Positions 35,947 to 47,329 of a stretch of DNA of 64,000 bases are shown in pieces. This stretch comes from Cotesia glomerata. Taxonomy: Eukaryota > Arthropoda > Insecta > Hymenoptera > Braconidae. Numbering within the stretch: position 1 is the stretch's first letter; each line of letters starts with the position of its first letter. The translations under genes and the position numbers were made by a program. The DNA lies in assembly GCF_020080835.1 (NCBI RefSeq), contig NC_058165.1:16485915-16549914 (forward strand), read 5' to 3'. The notes beneath the pieces were generated by a model that was not told the DNA's origin, ran no database searches, and was given only the letters and a program-made list of their open reading frames with translations.

Positions 35947-37231
35947 TGTAACGTCCACGTTTTCCAAAAAAAATTATAAAAATAAAATAATTTATTTAAT
36001 TGTCCCCGGCTCGAAATTTGCTCGCCGGAGTCCAGGGTCATAAACGGGGATTACATTATCGATAACAAAATAATAAACAAAACACTTTATTTTAAATCAA
36101 TCAAAGAAAAAAAGAAAAACCTCTTTATTGGCCTGATCATGTTAATAAACGATATAAACAATATAAACAAATTAAACAATATAAACAATATGTTAGAACA
36201 CTCTTCTCACACATACTCTCACTCACCGTGAGCGTCAAAATCGCGAACTAAACTTCAAAGCTGATTCCCCGCTTCCCCAGGAGACTAGCCGTCACCCCTG
36301 GGCCTAAACCTCTACCCCGAGAGCGAATGGAGAGTGTCCTCTTCGCCCCCACCTACACGGCTTATGATCACCTACCGTACCTCAGCTGAAGGCTTCGGCA
36401 CGGGGAGAAGCACTTTCATCCGGTCGGTTCATGATACTTACCTGAGCCTTGGTCAGACTCCAGGTAGAGTATCATCCTCTGGAATTACTTGGTGAAGAGT
36501 ATTCGCCCGAGTAATTCTCCCGAGAAAGAACTGCTTGCTTTATCGAGCCAAATTTTGGCGTTTATCATTTTTTGCCTAACTCTCTTGTAACGAAAAGGAA
36601 GAGTCGTTTTAGACACCTATCCGGTGTTCTCGTACTAGCATTCAAAAATAATTATTTATTATTTTAATCGTAATTTCCTTCATTTTCCATCCATTCGTCT
36701 CGCCAAATTCTAAGTTTTATTTTCGAAACTCAAGTCTTTATTATTTTAATCGCAATTTTCTTCATTCTCTATCCATTCGTTTCGTCAAATTCACAATTCT
36801 TTATTATTTTAATCGCAATTTCCTTCATTATATATCCATTCGTTGATTTTTCCATACTAAATTGTCTTCGGGACTTATAAAATTTTCGCTTACCTAATTT
36901 ATTTCTTACAAAATAATAATCGTCATTTCTTTCATTTTATATCCATTCATCACTTTCCCATACTAAATCTTGTTCGGAACTTAGAATAATTTTCCCAGTC
37001 TTTAATTTCTTTTACAATTAATTCGCTCGGCTTCGTAATAATTTCTCACACGCTTATTTTCTTAATTTAATCATACCTTCGGTAACAATAACATAAAATT
37101 ATTAGCTAAATAAATACAATAATTAAATAATAATCGCCGCACTAATAACAATAATTGTTTCTATTAATTTTTAAGTAATTAACAACGAATAAACTAAAAT
37201 ACTCAATTACAAAAGTAAAATCTGGGTCATA
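35947..37231 (-). repeat. 3' LTR of the element
   Basis: Nearly identical to 38266-39551. Contains GC-rich pieces near 36.0 and 36.25-36.5 kb and an AT-rich remainder with repeated TTATTTTAATCG and ATCCATTCGT motifs. Confidence 0.93.
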
Positions 37232-37244
37232 CCCCTCTTTCCTC
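37232..37244 (-). promoter_or_regulatory. Polypurine tract
   Basis: On the - strand GAGGAAAGAGGGG directly abuts the LTR start TATGACCC, the expected position of the plus-strand primer of reverse transcription. Confidence 0.8.
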
Positions 37245-37672
37245 GGAAAGAAAAGTGGTGAACTTGGTTTGCCACTTTTCTTTTGGTCCATTCTTCTCCC
37301 TTTCTGAAGTTCAGTAAACATCTTGTTGGTCTTTGACATCTCCATGGTGGTGAAAACGACAAAAACGCTATAAATGGCTTTCGCACGCCATGTCATTCAG
37401 CTTACAAACAAAAAATAATTTTCTTTTCACGTTTTCAGGTCAATAAACAGGCTCGGTACTAGTAAACTATGTAACTAAACAGACTCTCGAATTTAAATTT
37501 GGTATCTTTTGAAACTTGGGGTCTTTACTCGGTTTTACGCGGATCTTCTTTCGGTGTCCTCATCGCTGAGTCTGGTTCACAATCGGGACCTCGGATGGAT
37601 CTTCCTCACGGTCATTCTACGGTGATGCGTCGTGGTTCAAGTTCTGCTCATACTCGGCTTCGGATTCAACTT

Positions 37673-37894
37673 CAGGTGCCTGCCCACGTAATGGCACACA
37701 GGACTTTTTCAGGTGCCTGCCCACATAGTGGCACACAGGACTTTTTCAGGTGCCTGCCCACATAGTGGCACACAGGACTTTTACAGGTGCCTGCCCACAT
37801 AGTGGCACACAGGACTTTTTCAGGTGCCTGCCCACATAGTGGCACACAGGACTTTTTCAGGTGCCTGCCCACATAGTGGCACACAGGACTTTTA
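37673..37894. repeat. Six-copy 37-bp tandem array inside the LTR element
   Basis: Units start at 37673, 37710, 37747, 37784, 37821 and 37858. Each contains CAGGTGCCTGCCCACATAGT then GGCACACAGGACTTTT. GTGCC and GGCAC within a unit are inverted, so each unit can fold into a short hairpin. The unit length is not a multiple of three, which argues against a coding role. Confidence 0.95.
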
Positions 37895-38245
37895 CAAGTT
37901 CTGATTTCAACGAGTTCCTCAACTTCGTGGCTATTTCAGTGACTGGTAATTCTTGATGACGGTGACTCCTACCTCCAGGGCATGGTCTCATCTTTGAATT
38001 GCTCAGAACACTGCGGACACTTAGATTTCGGTACTGGTTTACATCAGAGATTCAAGGTTCTAGTTTCATCCTTCATCCGGTTGAACGACTTCTTTTCGAC
38101 AACACATTCACATCCCGGCTAATCGCGTTTTGGAACGATTTTTTTTTTGTCTCGTTCCCCAAGTTCCAAAAGATTTACAATAATATGAATTTACGATAAG
38201 TCATCTTTAACTACACTACGTGGCCCGTTACCAAAAATTAATCCT

Positions 38246-38263
38246 GTCCCTGTTCGAGCGCCA
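38246..38263 (-). promoter_or_regulatory. Primer-binding site (tRNA-Lys type)
   Basis: On the - strand TGGCGCTCGAACAGGGAC starts two bases after the LTR end. It differs at one position from the classical tRNA-Lys3 primer site. This fixes the orientation of the element. Confidence 0.88.
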
Positions 38264-38265
38264 TC

Positions 38266-39551
38266 TGTAACGTCCACGTTTTCCAAAAAATTATAAAAAT
38301 AAAATAATTTATTTAATTGTCCCCGGCTCGAAATTTGCTCGCCGGAGTCCAGGGTCATAAACGGGGATTACATTATCGATAACAAAATAATAAACAAAAC
38401 ACTTCATTTTAAATCAATCAAAGAAAAAAAGAAAAACCTCTTTATTGGCCTGATCATGTTAATAAACGATATAAACAATATAAACAAATTAAACAATATA
38501 AACAATATGTTAGAACACTCTTCTCACACATACTCTCACTCACCGTGAGCGTCAAAATCGCGAACTAAACTTCAAAGCTGATTCCCCTGCTTCCCCAGGA
38601 GACTAGCCGTCACCCCTGGGCCTAAACCTCTACCCCGAGAGCGAATGGAGAGTGTCCTCTTCGCCCCCACCTACACGGCTTATGATCACCTACCGTACCT
38701 CAGCTGAAGGCTTCGGCACGGGAGAAGAACTTTCATCCGGTCGGTTCATGATACTTACCTGAGCCTTGGTCAGACTCCAGGTAGAGTATCATCCTCTGGA
38801 ATTACTTGGTGAAGAGTATTCGCCCGAGTAATTCTCCCGAGAAAGAACTGCTTGCTTTATCGAGCCAAATTTTGGCGTTTATCATTTTTTGCCTAACTCT
38901 CTTGTAACGAAAAGGAAGAGTCGTTTTAGACACCTATCCGGTGTTCTCGTACTAGCATTCAAAAATAATTATTTATTATTTTAATCGTAATTTCCTTCAT
39001 TTTCCATCCATTCGTCTCGCCAAATTCTAAGTTTTTATTTTCGAAACTCAAGTCTTTATTATTTTAATCGCAATTTTCTTCATTCTCTATCCATTCGTTT
39101 CGTCAAATTCACAATTCTTTATTATTTTAATCGCAATTTCCTTCATTATATATCCATTCGTTGATTTTTCCATACTAAATTGTCTTCGGGACTTATAAAA
39201 TTTTCGCTTACCTAATTTATTTCTTACAAAATAATAATCGTCATTTCTTTCATTTTGTATCCATTCATCACTTTTCCCATACTAAATCTTGTTCGGAACT
39301 TAGAATAATTTTCCCAGTCTTTTAATTTCTTTTACAATTAATTCGCTCGGCTTCGTAATAATTTCTCACACGCTTATTTTCTTAATTTAATCATACCTTC
39401 GGTAACAATAACATAAAATTATTAGCTAAATAAATACAATAATTAAATAATAATCGCCGCACTAATAACAATAATTGTTTCTATTAATTTTTAAGTAATT
39501 AACAACGAATAAACTAAAATACTCAATTACAAAAGTAAAATCTGGGTCATA
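38266..39551 (-). repeat. 5' LTR of the element
   Basis: Direct repeat of 35947-37231; see the whole-element entry. Confidence 0.93.
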
Positions 39552-39854
39552 CTCCGCAAGGAAATTTCCCGATTTTTTAATATTTAACAACTTTATCAAT
39601 TCTATAGCTGAACTAATAACTGAAAAGTTTCTTTTAAATATCTAACTGAAAAAAACTACTTAATAAATTTTTTATCAGAAAATAAGCATAAATCTTGTTA
39701 AAATATGCAAAATAATGGAAAAAAATATTTTGGGATCAAATTTTAGACTCTAAAGAGGTTGAGGCAACGAGCAGACAGTGTGTTCTAAAACACGAGCGCA
39801 GAAATCTAATCTCTATAATGAAAAGAGTAAGAAAAATTTTTCTCCGAAAAATAT

Positions 39855-40067
39855 ACCAAACATATTTCGTTAGTACATGGATAAATCTCGTTATTGGACG
39901 GAGAAAAAAAAAATTTTAATTTGAATTTTTGACAGACTTTGAACAAAAAAACATATTCTTTGGTCAAATTTTCGCCGTGCATTTGCTTGAAAAAATTAGT
40001 TGTAATAAAAAAAAAATCCTTTGTCCAATAACGAGACTTATCCATATACTAACGAAATATGTTTGGT
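39855..40067. mobile_element. Hairpin MITE with ~43-bp near-perfect TIRs
   Basis: Left end ACCAAACATATTTCGTTAGT, continuing ACATGGATAA and TCGTTATTGGAC; the right end is its complement, finishing at GTTTGGT. About 213 bp in total with no coding capacity. The target duplication is unclear. Confidence 0.85.
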
Positions 40068-41331
40068 TCCTTGATTTTAGATGAACTAATAATGAGATGA
40101 TTAGATGAACCAATAATGAGTTATGCTGTCCACGGTAAGAGCACTTTTTTTTGAGACGTCAAGGGAGATGAGGTACCAGCGGGTGAGTTTTCGGAATTTT
40201 TAAATAAAAATTTCACAAAATATTGTTTAAATACGTATCTTTAATATGCTGAATTGTTTAAATAAAAAATATGATTATATATATACTAAAAAAAAAAATA
40301 GTAAAAATACCCTTTTTTTGAACCTCTGAAACCCACCTAACCCCTTAAATTAAGCATAATTGAAAAGGTCGACCTGAATTTGCCTTTTAAGGACATATAG
40401 TACAGTCTGATGTCGATAATTCAGTCTGGACCAGTGACAACAAATGCCAATTAAATAGGGGAGGGGGGGGGCAAAATGGGGTACTTAAGAAACCGTTATG
40501 ATTTTAAGGACTTAAATATGCTGATTTTTCTCGCATTCAGTCGTAATTGAAGGAAAATAATCAAATTTCAAGTTGCCGTAGAAAAAAATTTTTTTTTTTG
40601 CGGGCAAAATGGGGTACCCTCTGAAAAAATGAAAAAAAAATTTTATTATCCGAAAATAAAATGTTAAAAAAATAACATTTTCTTATCGATAAGTCTACGA
40701 AAGAACCTAGAGAGATGAACAAATCACCCAAAAAAGAAACATTGTTATAGTTGACGCAATATACTCCTAACAAAAATTGAGGTAGCAAAAAAAATTTTTT
40801 AATTTTGTCGTAATTTTTGACGGATTTCGCTTGAGTAAAAATAATATCAAGATAAAAAAAAAGAGTTCCCTTGAGAAGATTCTAATTTTTGGATCTCCCG
40901 GTGAAAAATTTTTTAGACATAGTTCTCACGCAATTCCAAGCAATAGCACGAAAAAAAAACATTCGTAATTTTTTTGCACTCTCTTTCTTGGTTTAGGGAT
41001 TCAGGAAAATTTTTTCAAGTTGAATGATCTTGTAGGCCTGAAGATCTTACTTTCTAAATTAAATATCTCACAAGCCCACCAAATGATTTTGAAGAAATTG
41101 ACGGCCTCTGACACAGTTTTCTGAGCATTGATAGTTAAATAATGACATCAAAAATTATCCGAGAGTAAATTTCGAAGTTATTTGAAAAAGACATTCTTTT
41201 AGAATGGTTAGTTTACACAGAAAAAAAGGTTCACTTGAGCCAAGAAAATATTTTTCTTCCTAATTATTTCCTTGAGCGAAAAAAAATTTTCTTTTTGACA
41301 CAAGAAATTTCACTTATTCCAACAAAATTAA

Positions 41332-42567
41332 GGGGGTATTCTGGTCTAGAAATTTGAAAAAATCGATTTTTTTTTTTGCATATTTTCAAAGTTTAGACCC
41401 TTAAAAATATGTCCTTAAATGGATTTTTCAAAATTCGAATTATTTTCGAAGATACAGTCGATTTTGTGACGCAGCATCTAAGCCGGTGTAAATGGCAACA
41501 AGCCTCAACTGAGAATACTCTTGAAGAGTTTGTCCACGAACATCCCCCCCTGGATGAAAAAGTACTGAAAGTAATTGAGCCCATTTATACCAGTTTATCG
41601 TCTGACGATTTACTACATCGATGTTTGGGATCTGAAACTCAAAATAACAATGAATCGCTCAATTCATTAATATGGACTTTTGCTCCCAAGCATATTCACG
41701 CTGGATCTCAAACAATTCAAATTGCGAATTATTTAGCTGTTGCCATTTTTAATGAAGGTTATTTACCCATCTTAAAAATGATGGAACTTATGGGCATCAC
41801 CGTTGGTACTGAAGCTCATTCATTTGCTATGAGCGCTCTGAGCTACGAGCTACTGCTGCTTCCAAAGAAGGCAGAACAGCTCGATTAGCTGAAAGAACTT
41901 CACAAAACATCGAATATGAAGTTGAGGAAGGCCCAATGTATGGATCTGGAATCGCCGATTAATCCAAAGTGAGTATTGAATGTTATTATACGAGTTATTC
42001 TACTATAATTGTTTCTCAAACTTTAAACGCGTTTTTCTCAAAACTACTTTTTTTGAAGTGGTTGACATGATATCTCAAGTTCTACCCGACCGATTCTTTT
42101 GAAATTTAGTGGGAATCTTCTTTATATATCTCTCTATCGCGTCTGCTTTGGATTTTGAAAAATTTCAATTTGGAGTATTTTTAAAAAATTCGAAAAGGTC
42201 AAAAAAAGGGGGTAAAAAAAAAATTGATATTTCATGTCGACGCCATTTTGTGAATTTTTTTTTTTTTTTCTTGACTAAGGTCAACGCGATAGCGACATCT
42301 TTACAGATTGAGAATTTTTCAAATTTTTTTGTTTCAGATCACTACAAGGGCTGGAATCATGTCAACCAGGGTGCACCGTTTTTTTTGTAGCCCCACTTCA
42401 CCGACCTGTAATTTGTCCAATTTATCATTTTTTTTTCAATTTTTTTATATTCTTGAAACGTTAATAAACATCATATAAAAAAACCGATGGTAAAAATGTT
42501 CTTAATTTTTTTTTTATGTTAGTTTGAAAAATGCCTAAAATTTAGGCTTCTAGACCAGAATACCCCC
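41332..42567 (+). mobile_element. TTAA-flanked Kolobok-like DNA transposon remnant (1236 bp)
   Basis: Termini GGGGGTATTCTGGTCTAGAA and the near-complement CTTCTAGACCAGAATACCCCC (split here only by length) are flanked by TTAA at 41328-41331 and 42568-42571. The empty site (AAAATTAATTCTCTTG) is present in the sister MITE at about 53365. It carries a C-terminal transposase fragment on +. The TTAA target and this protein family fit Kolobok-type elements. piggyBac also uses TTAA but does not match the protein. Confidence 0.82.
41409..41962 (+). pseudogene. Truncated, frameshifted transposase C-terminal fragment (Mutator-like/Kolobok domain)
   Basis: The first frame (41409-41888) holds the recognisable segment LLHRCLGSETQNNNESLNSL, then IWTFAPKHIHAG, YLAVAIFNEGY and MMELMGITVG. 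This is the conserved TQN-NES-W-PK block of the arthropod Mutator-like/Kolobok transposase domain. Near 41835 the frame is lost, and the continuation in another frame (about 41838-41962) encodes an Arg/Glu-rich tail ending YGSGIAD and a stop, as in intact family members. The N-terminal catalytic part is missing, so no active enzyme can be made from this copy. Its identity is known from the motif; the frameshift is read directly from the sequence. Confidence 0.82.
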
Positions 42568-44169
42568 TTAACTCTCTTGTTTTAAGAAATGTATGTATCT
42601 TGATCCAAGAAAATTTATTTGTCAAGAAAATTTTCTTGTTTTGAGAAAAATTCTCTCTTGCTCCAAAAAATTAAATATAAAGATAGAAGTAAATTTTCAT
42701 TAATATTTTTATTGATTAACATATCAAATGGGAAGATCAAGTAATGTTGAATCATTTTTTTTCATTCAATATGTATAATTGCACGCTAAAATAATATAAA
42801 ATGGGTATCAAATATTCAAGAGAAAAATTTTCTCAAGGTGAGAAAATTTTTTTCTCAGCTGAAGTAGGTGGCACTGCTTCCCTAAAGTATCTAAAAATTT
42901 TGATCAAATGTAAAAATTTATTGCATGAAGTATTTATGATAATTTGAATTAAGGAAAAATTACTTCCACCAAGAATATAATTTCAAGAAAAATTTTTATT
43001 TTGGGCAACACAACTTCAATCTTCCTTCAGGCACTTGAAAATTTTCTTGAGCCAAGAATTTTGTTCTCCAGTCAAGAAATTTTTCTTTCTGTGTAAGATT
43101 TTTCTTCGACACATTAGAGGTTTACATTCACATACACACACGCCGACAGATATCCTCGTAGGAATATTAAGAACTAGTTCCTAGGACCTTAAAAATGTGA
43201 AGATCAGATTAGAACTTGATTTTCGAAAACTGGCATGGAACCAATGACTCCCTGATTTTTTTTTTTTTTTAATCATTCATTTGTAAAGCGAGAACTTAAA
43301 AATTTAGAAAAAGTAATCGTAGATGTGAAAAAAAATTTATTACGATGCACAATGACGATAAAAATTACTGTAAGAAAAGTTAGAAAAAAAAAATTTTTTT
43401 TTCTTTTAAATTGTAGGAAATGGCGTTAAAATATATTTTAGGAAGCTGAAAGATCTTTTTGGAAAAAAAAATTTTCTTACGAAATTTTGGGGGTACCCCA
43501 TTTTGCCACTCCTACCCCATTTTGCCCCCCCCCCCTCCCCTATATCGATTTGTTTATTTGAACCTCATGTGAGAAGCACTGAATGAGGTTATCAAACTAA
43601 CTGAAAATACTCTATACAATGCTTAAAAAAATTAAACTAGATAATTTATTTTTAGCACTCTCTTGCCTACATAAAAATATAGTAAATAAAATTTTTTATG
43701 GATAATTAGTTTTCTATCCTAACCTAGCTGCATTATAATAATTCTATCTCATAAGTAATCTAAACTGAAATAAAGAATAACCAAAAATCAAATCAAACTC
43801 AAAGATTATATTGGTTGTACGTTTATTAGTAATTTCTTTATAGTAAAGTTTATTTACTTGAATATGTGATGGGTCTTGAAATAAGGCAGTTTTACGCGCG
43901 AACACTACCTATTCATTTATCACTTTATTATTTTTTTTTTCAATGATTAAATTAAAAAAAAAAAAGAATCAATCGACGAAGGACTATCCTTTACATACTC
44001 CTGCCAAGCTTCATGATTTTTTATTTAATAATTACTTGGTCAAAATTCAAATATTTCCTGTCCTACATATTCTTGAAGGTTTCATACGCATTTCTAAGAT
44101 AGTTTATTTATTACGACAACTTTTCAGAGTTGTTATAAACAGATTTTGATTTCAAGCTAGATAAATTTC

Positions 44170-46085
44170 GTTTATTTATTTAATTTGATTTTTACATGTC
44201 GATGTCGTTATATGTGTCAAATATTAATCTACATAATTTCGAGGATAAGCCTAATTTTATAACGGGCATACAATTCAATTTCATAACGGGCTACAGTTTA
44301 ATTTGGTGCAATCAGAAAGTTAATCCTTAATTTATTTCATTTCACGGGTTTATATTTTTTTCGGCGATACTAAATTTATCATCTAAATAATTAAAAGAAT
44401 AAACTCAGATTTATAATGGGAATATTTTTATTTAAACCGAAGTTATTATAGTTTAAATCGGTACCATCAGAAAGTCCTTGAAGTGAATTTGTGCCTTTTA
44501 ACGACTTTATACAATCTTTGATTAGTCAATTTTTTAGTTCAACTTTTTTAGAGGAGTTATTAATAGTTTGTTGGTTCTTTAAGTTTATTCCGTGACATTT
44601 GTCCTTAAATAATTGATCCTGTGATAGCAATAGTATTTTCAAAATTTATTTAAAAAGTATCTAAACTATATATTGTCATAAAAAATATTGTAAAAACACT
44701 AACCTAAAGTTTTTTTTATTCTCAATTCGTAATTCTCGTCAGTCTCATAAAGATTGGAGATTGCTAGTATACCTTATTTTTCAAAAATATTTTTGTGACA
44801 AAGCTAAATCTCTTATTAGAGATGTTTTTGTCAAGAAAACTAATAAAAAATTGACTATTTAACTATCTAACTTAGTGACTGGGTTTTCGGGTAGGAGTAA
44901 GGTTGAGACAACGAGCAGAAAGTGTGTTCTAAAACACAATTTGCTTTAATTTTCACATAATTGGCTCAAAAAACTTTACTTTACCTCCCACCGATAATTA
45001 CAGACAGTCGATAAGATAGTTATTTACCCTCAGTCGATAAATAAAGTCAGCTGAGCCAAGTTCTAAAACAAATGATGGATCAGAATTCAGTAAATCAGAA
45101 TTCTAAAGTAAAATCCTACGACTACACTTAAATTTTTAACGGCTTAACGAGTAACTCTTGGGTCCCGGTAGAGGAAATAAGAAACTGAAGACGAGAGTTG
45201 AGAAAGAAACAAAAAAAGTATATAAAAAGAAAAAAAAAAGCTCGGATGTTAAAAAAAGAGGAAATGAGAGAGGAAACGTTTGCCATTTCCCTTGAGAATA
45301 AATCCTGTCAAGATAGCCAATAAATATAAATGAAGATTCCGAGATCAATTGACGCATTTTATCTTTCGTCATTATTTTGATTACCGCACAAAATTTTAAC
45401 TGCTAACTGTGCTATATACCATTTGGCTTTTGGAAGGATAAAAATTTATCGGTACATAGTGTCGGTAATAAATTTATCTATTTTAAGGGTTAATGGATTT
45501 CTGTTGCGCATAGGATAGAAATTAAATATTATTATGAACACAAGCGCGTTGTTAATTGAATTCTCTGTTAATTATATTACTCGACTTATTTTAAAATATA
45601 TTAAATGACGTTTAACGGGAGAATAAACCAGAGCAATTAAAATCAGTTTATCAAATTACGGTAAATTAACTGGGGAACTTATTTGCTGAATAATAAATCA
45701 TGAGCGAACATTGTTTTTTTAGATTTAACGGGTAAATATAAATATAAATAAAAGAGCCGGACAAAACTAACAGGGGTTAATAAAAATATAAGACCCAACA
45801 CATTGTTTACTTTCAAACAACAAATTGTATTTCAACTGTCAGTCATAAAATAGTTGTACTCTCCTCGGTATTTTATTGTCTCCCGTTAAAAATTTATATC
45901 AGTTCCCACTTTATAAAGTAAAGCCTTGTATTATAAAAAATTTATGGACTTTTCTCAAATAACATAATCATAACTCACGAACGGACTAATAAAAATTATG
46001 TTTCTAGGTAAAGTATTTTTGTAATTTTCAAGAAAATCAAATTTTAAAATCATTTTTTTATACAATAATACTTTTATTAAATGTT
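44170..46085. other. Region without recognised gene
   Basis: AT-rich. A head fragment of family 5 lies at 44901-44940 (CAACGAGCAGAAAGTGTGTT). A 78-codon - strand frame at 45372-45136 is Phe/Ser-rich low complexity and is not supported as a gene. Confidence 0.4.
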
Positions 46086-46394
46086 TAGTTCAACTTAATA
46101 TTCCGGCTGAAGGGTAGAAGATACAAAAAATTTCATCAGAATCTTTCGGATGAAGAATTACATTTCCAACGAAAATATTTCTTATGATCATTTCCTATCT
46201 TCAATATTTAACCTAAATTTTGACTTTAAACTCATTCAAGTCCGTGGTCTAATTAAATATTCCGTAAATCAATATTCCAATTGAAATTCTGGCTAAATGA
46301 TAAGAGATAGAGGACTTTTTTTGTAGAAAATAAAATTTTCTATAAAAAAAGTCTCATTATTCTTTCGAATTTTTAATATCCAACCCAGAATTTA

Positions 46395-46690
46395 TTATTT
46401 ATTAATTTATTTATTTATTTATTTATTTATTCATAATTAAATGCCAAGGCAAAAAGCCAAATGGCAAAAGTATGACAGTAGATGATTTAAGTACATGTAA
46501 AACCATAAAACATAGTCATTATCAGTAATATCAGTAAAATGGATTGTGACTTATAAATAGTAACATAAATAGTGATTTGATAATGAAAAATTAGAAAATA
46601 CAAAAATATAAAACGCTGATAAATTAGAGCCATAATGTTTTGTACATATCAGTTTGATTATAAATTATGTAGAGTATTTGCAGACTTTGG
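46395..46690 (-). mobile_element. Non-LTR retrotransposon 3' fragment
   Basis: On the - strand it reads CATTTGGCTTTTTGCCTTGG, then a short spacer and an (AAATA)n tail ending at 46395. The layout is the same as at 31891-32262 but the sequence differs. It lies within a family B repeat; 5'-truncated and non-coding. Confidence 0.6.
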
Positions 46691-46884
46691 TTCCTAGGCA
46701 TTTAAACTCTAAACTTCTCTAAACACGTGGTCTAATTAAACACCATTGAAATCAAAGTTGAAATTAAAATTCGAGATAAATAATAAGAATATGGAAAAAT
46801 TGATAAGGTTCTTTGTTGTAGAAAATAACATTTCCTTCAAAAAAGGTCTCTTACAATTTTTTCATATCTTCAAAACTTGGTACT

Positions 46885-47325
46885 GCGCGTTTTCAGCCCC
46901 CCAAAATATCGCCGACAAAACATCCTCCAACAAAATATTCAAAGGACAAAATATCCCAAGGACAAAATATCACTCGACATAATATCCTGACAAAATATTC
47001 TCCAGTATAAAAAAGAATACAAAAGATATTAAGTGATAGGCTTATGATCATCATAATACTATTTAAAATACCCACCGCAGACAAAATCCGTAAAAAAAAG
47101 GCACAACACGGCAACAAGCATATGTTTTGGCGTATTTTTAGATAAACACATAAAATCATGCTAAAATAAATAATGAAATAATATTCGTAGTAGCTAATAT
47201 AGTCAAAAATAATTATTCATAAGAATCACGCAGAAAAGGGTTATTTTGTGAAGAGATATTTAGTCTGAAGAAGATATTGTCGGGGATATTTTGTCGGGAG
47301 CTGAAATGTCGCGGAATCTCAAAAC
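46885..47325. repeat. Fold-back repeat built from GACAAAATATC units
   Basis: The left side (46901-47006) has about seven copies of (G/C)GACAAAATATCC-type units spaced about 16 bp. The right side (about 47267-47320) has the inverse (GATATTTTGTCGGG). The outer ends CGTTTTCAGCCCCCC and GGGAGCTGAAATG are also inverted. A Gly-Asp-Ile-Leu peptide read on the - strand is an artefact of the units. Confidence 0.78.
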
Positions 47326-47329
47326 ATAA

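Larger units (their letters stand above)
35947..39551 (-). mobile_element. Complete non-autonomous LTR retrotransposon, - strand
   Basis: Two long direct repeats of about 1285 bp (35947-37231 and 38266-39551) flank a 1034-bp interior. On the - strand the LTR runs from TATGACCCAG to GGACGTTACA. The element is bounded by CTCC (35943-35946 and 39552-39555). Next to the right (5') LTR lies a primer site TGGCGCTCGAACAGGGAC, which matches the 3' end complement of tRNA-Lys at 17 of 18 positions. Next to the left (3') LTR lies a purine tract GAGGAAAGAGGGG. The interior has no gag, protease, reverse transcriptase or integrase, so it must be mobilised in trans. By eye the LTRs differ by only about three substitutions and a few 1-2 base indels, so the insertion is recent. 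Confidence 0.93.
41216..43093. mobile_element. MITE with CACAGAAA ends (family 6), split by a TTAA element
   Basis: Begins CACAGAAAAAAAGGTTCACT and ends TTTTTCTTTCTGTG, flanked by TA (41214-41215, 43094-43095). It is dense in CTTGAGCCAAGAAAAT-type short inverted motifs. Related copies are 53262-53958 and 57022-57719. Without the 1236-bp insertion it would be about 640 bp. Confidence 0.85.
40458..43540. mobile_element. TA-flanked element with G-rich ends (GGGGAGGGGG...CAAAATGGGG)
   Basis: The left end GGGGAGGGGGGGGGCAAAAT (continuing GGGGTA) is mirrored at the right by CCCATTTTGCCCCCCCC then CTCCCC, flanked by TA (40456-40457, 43541-43542). The GCAAAATGGGGTAC motif recurs inside at about 40603 and, inverted, at about 43493. 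It hosts the MITE 41216-43093. No transposase of its own was seen. TA duplication suggests a Tc1/mariner-type origin. Confidence 0.8.
39757..44165 (+). repeat. Family 5 repeat split into pieces by nested insertions
   Basis: Pieces 39757-39855, 40366-40457 and about 44075-44165 match consecutive parts of 26524-26835. The intervening DNA comprises the hairpin MITE at 39855-40067, the TA-flanked element 40458-43540 and unassigned sequence. Confidence 0.65.

Noticed and set aside
37499..37884. Frames with repeated Cys/His peptides resembling zinc-binding motifs
   Set aside because: Each frame only reads the 37-bp tandem repeat; the unit length is not a multiple of three.
37673..37894. CRISPR-like array
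   Set aside because: Head-to-tail units without unique spacers, inside an LTR retrotransposon of a eukaryote.
41332..42567. piggyBac element
   Set aside because: TTAA duplication would fit, but the encoded fragment has the Mutator-like/Kolobok TQN-NES block and the termini do not look like piggyBac ends.
45136..45372. 78-codon Phe-rich - frame resembling membrane segments
   Set aside because: Polypurine/AT-rich low-complexity sequence, no splice context and no domain.
46746..47159. Frames with repeated Gly-Asp-Ile-Leu or Lys-Ile-Ser segments
   Set aside because: Translation of the GACAAAATATC unit array.
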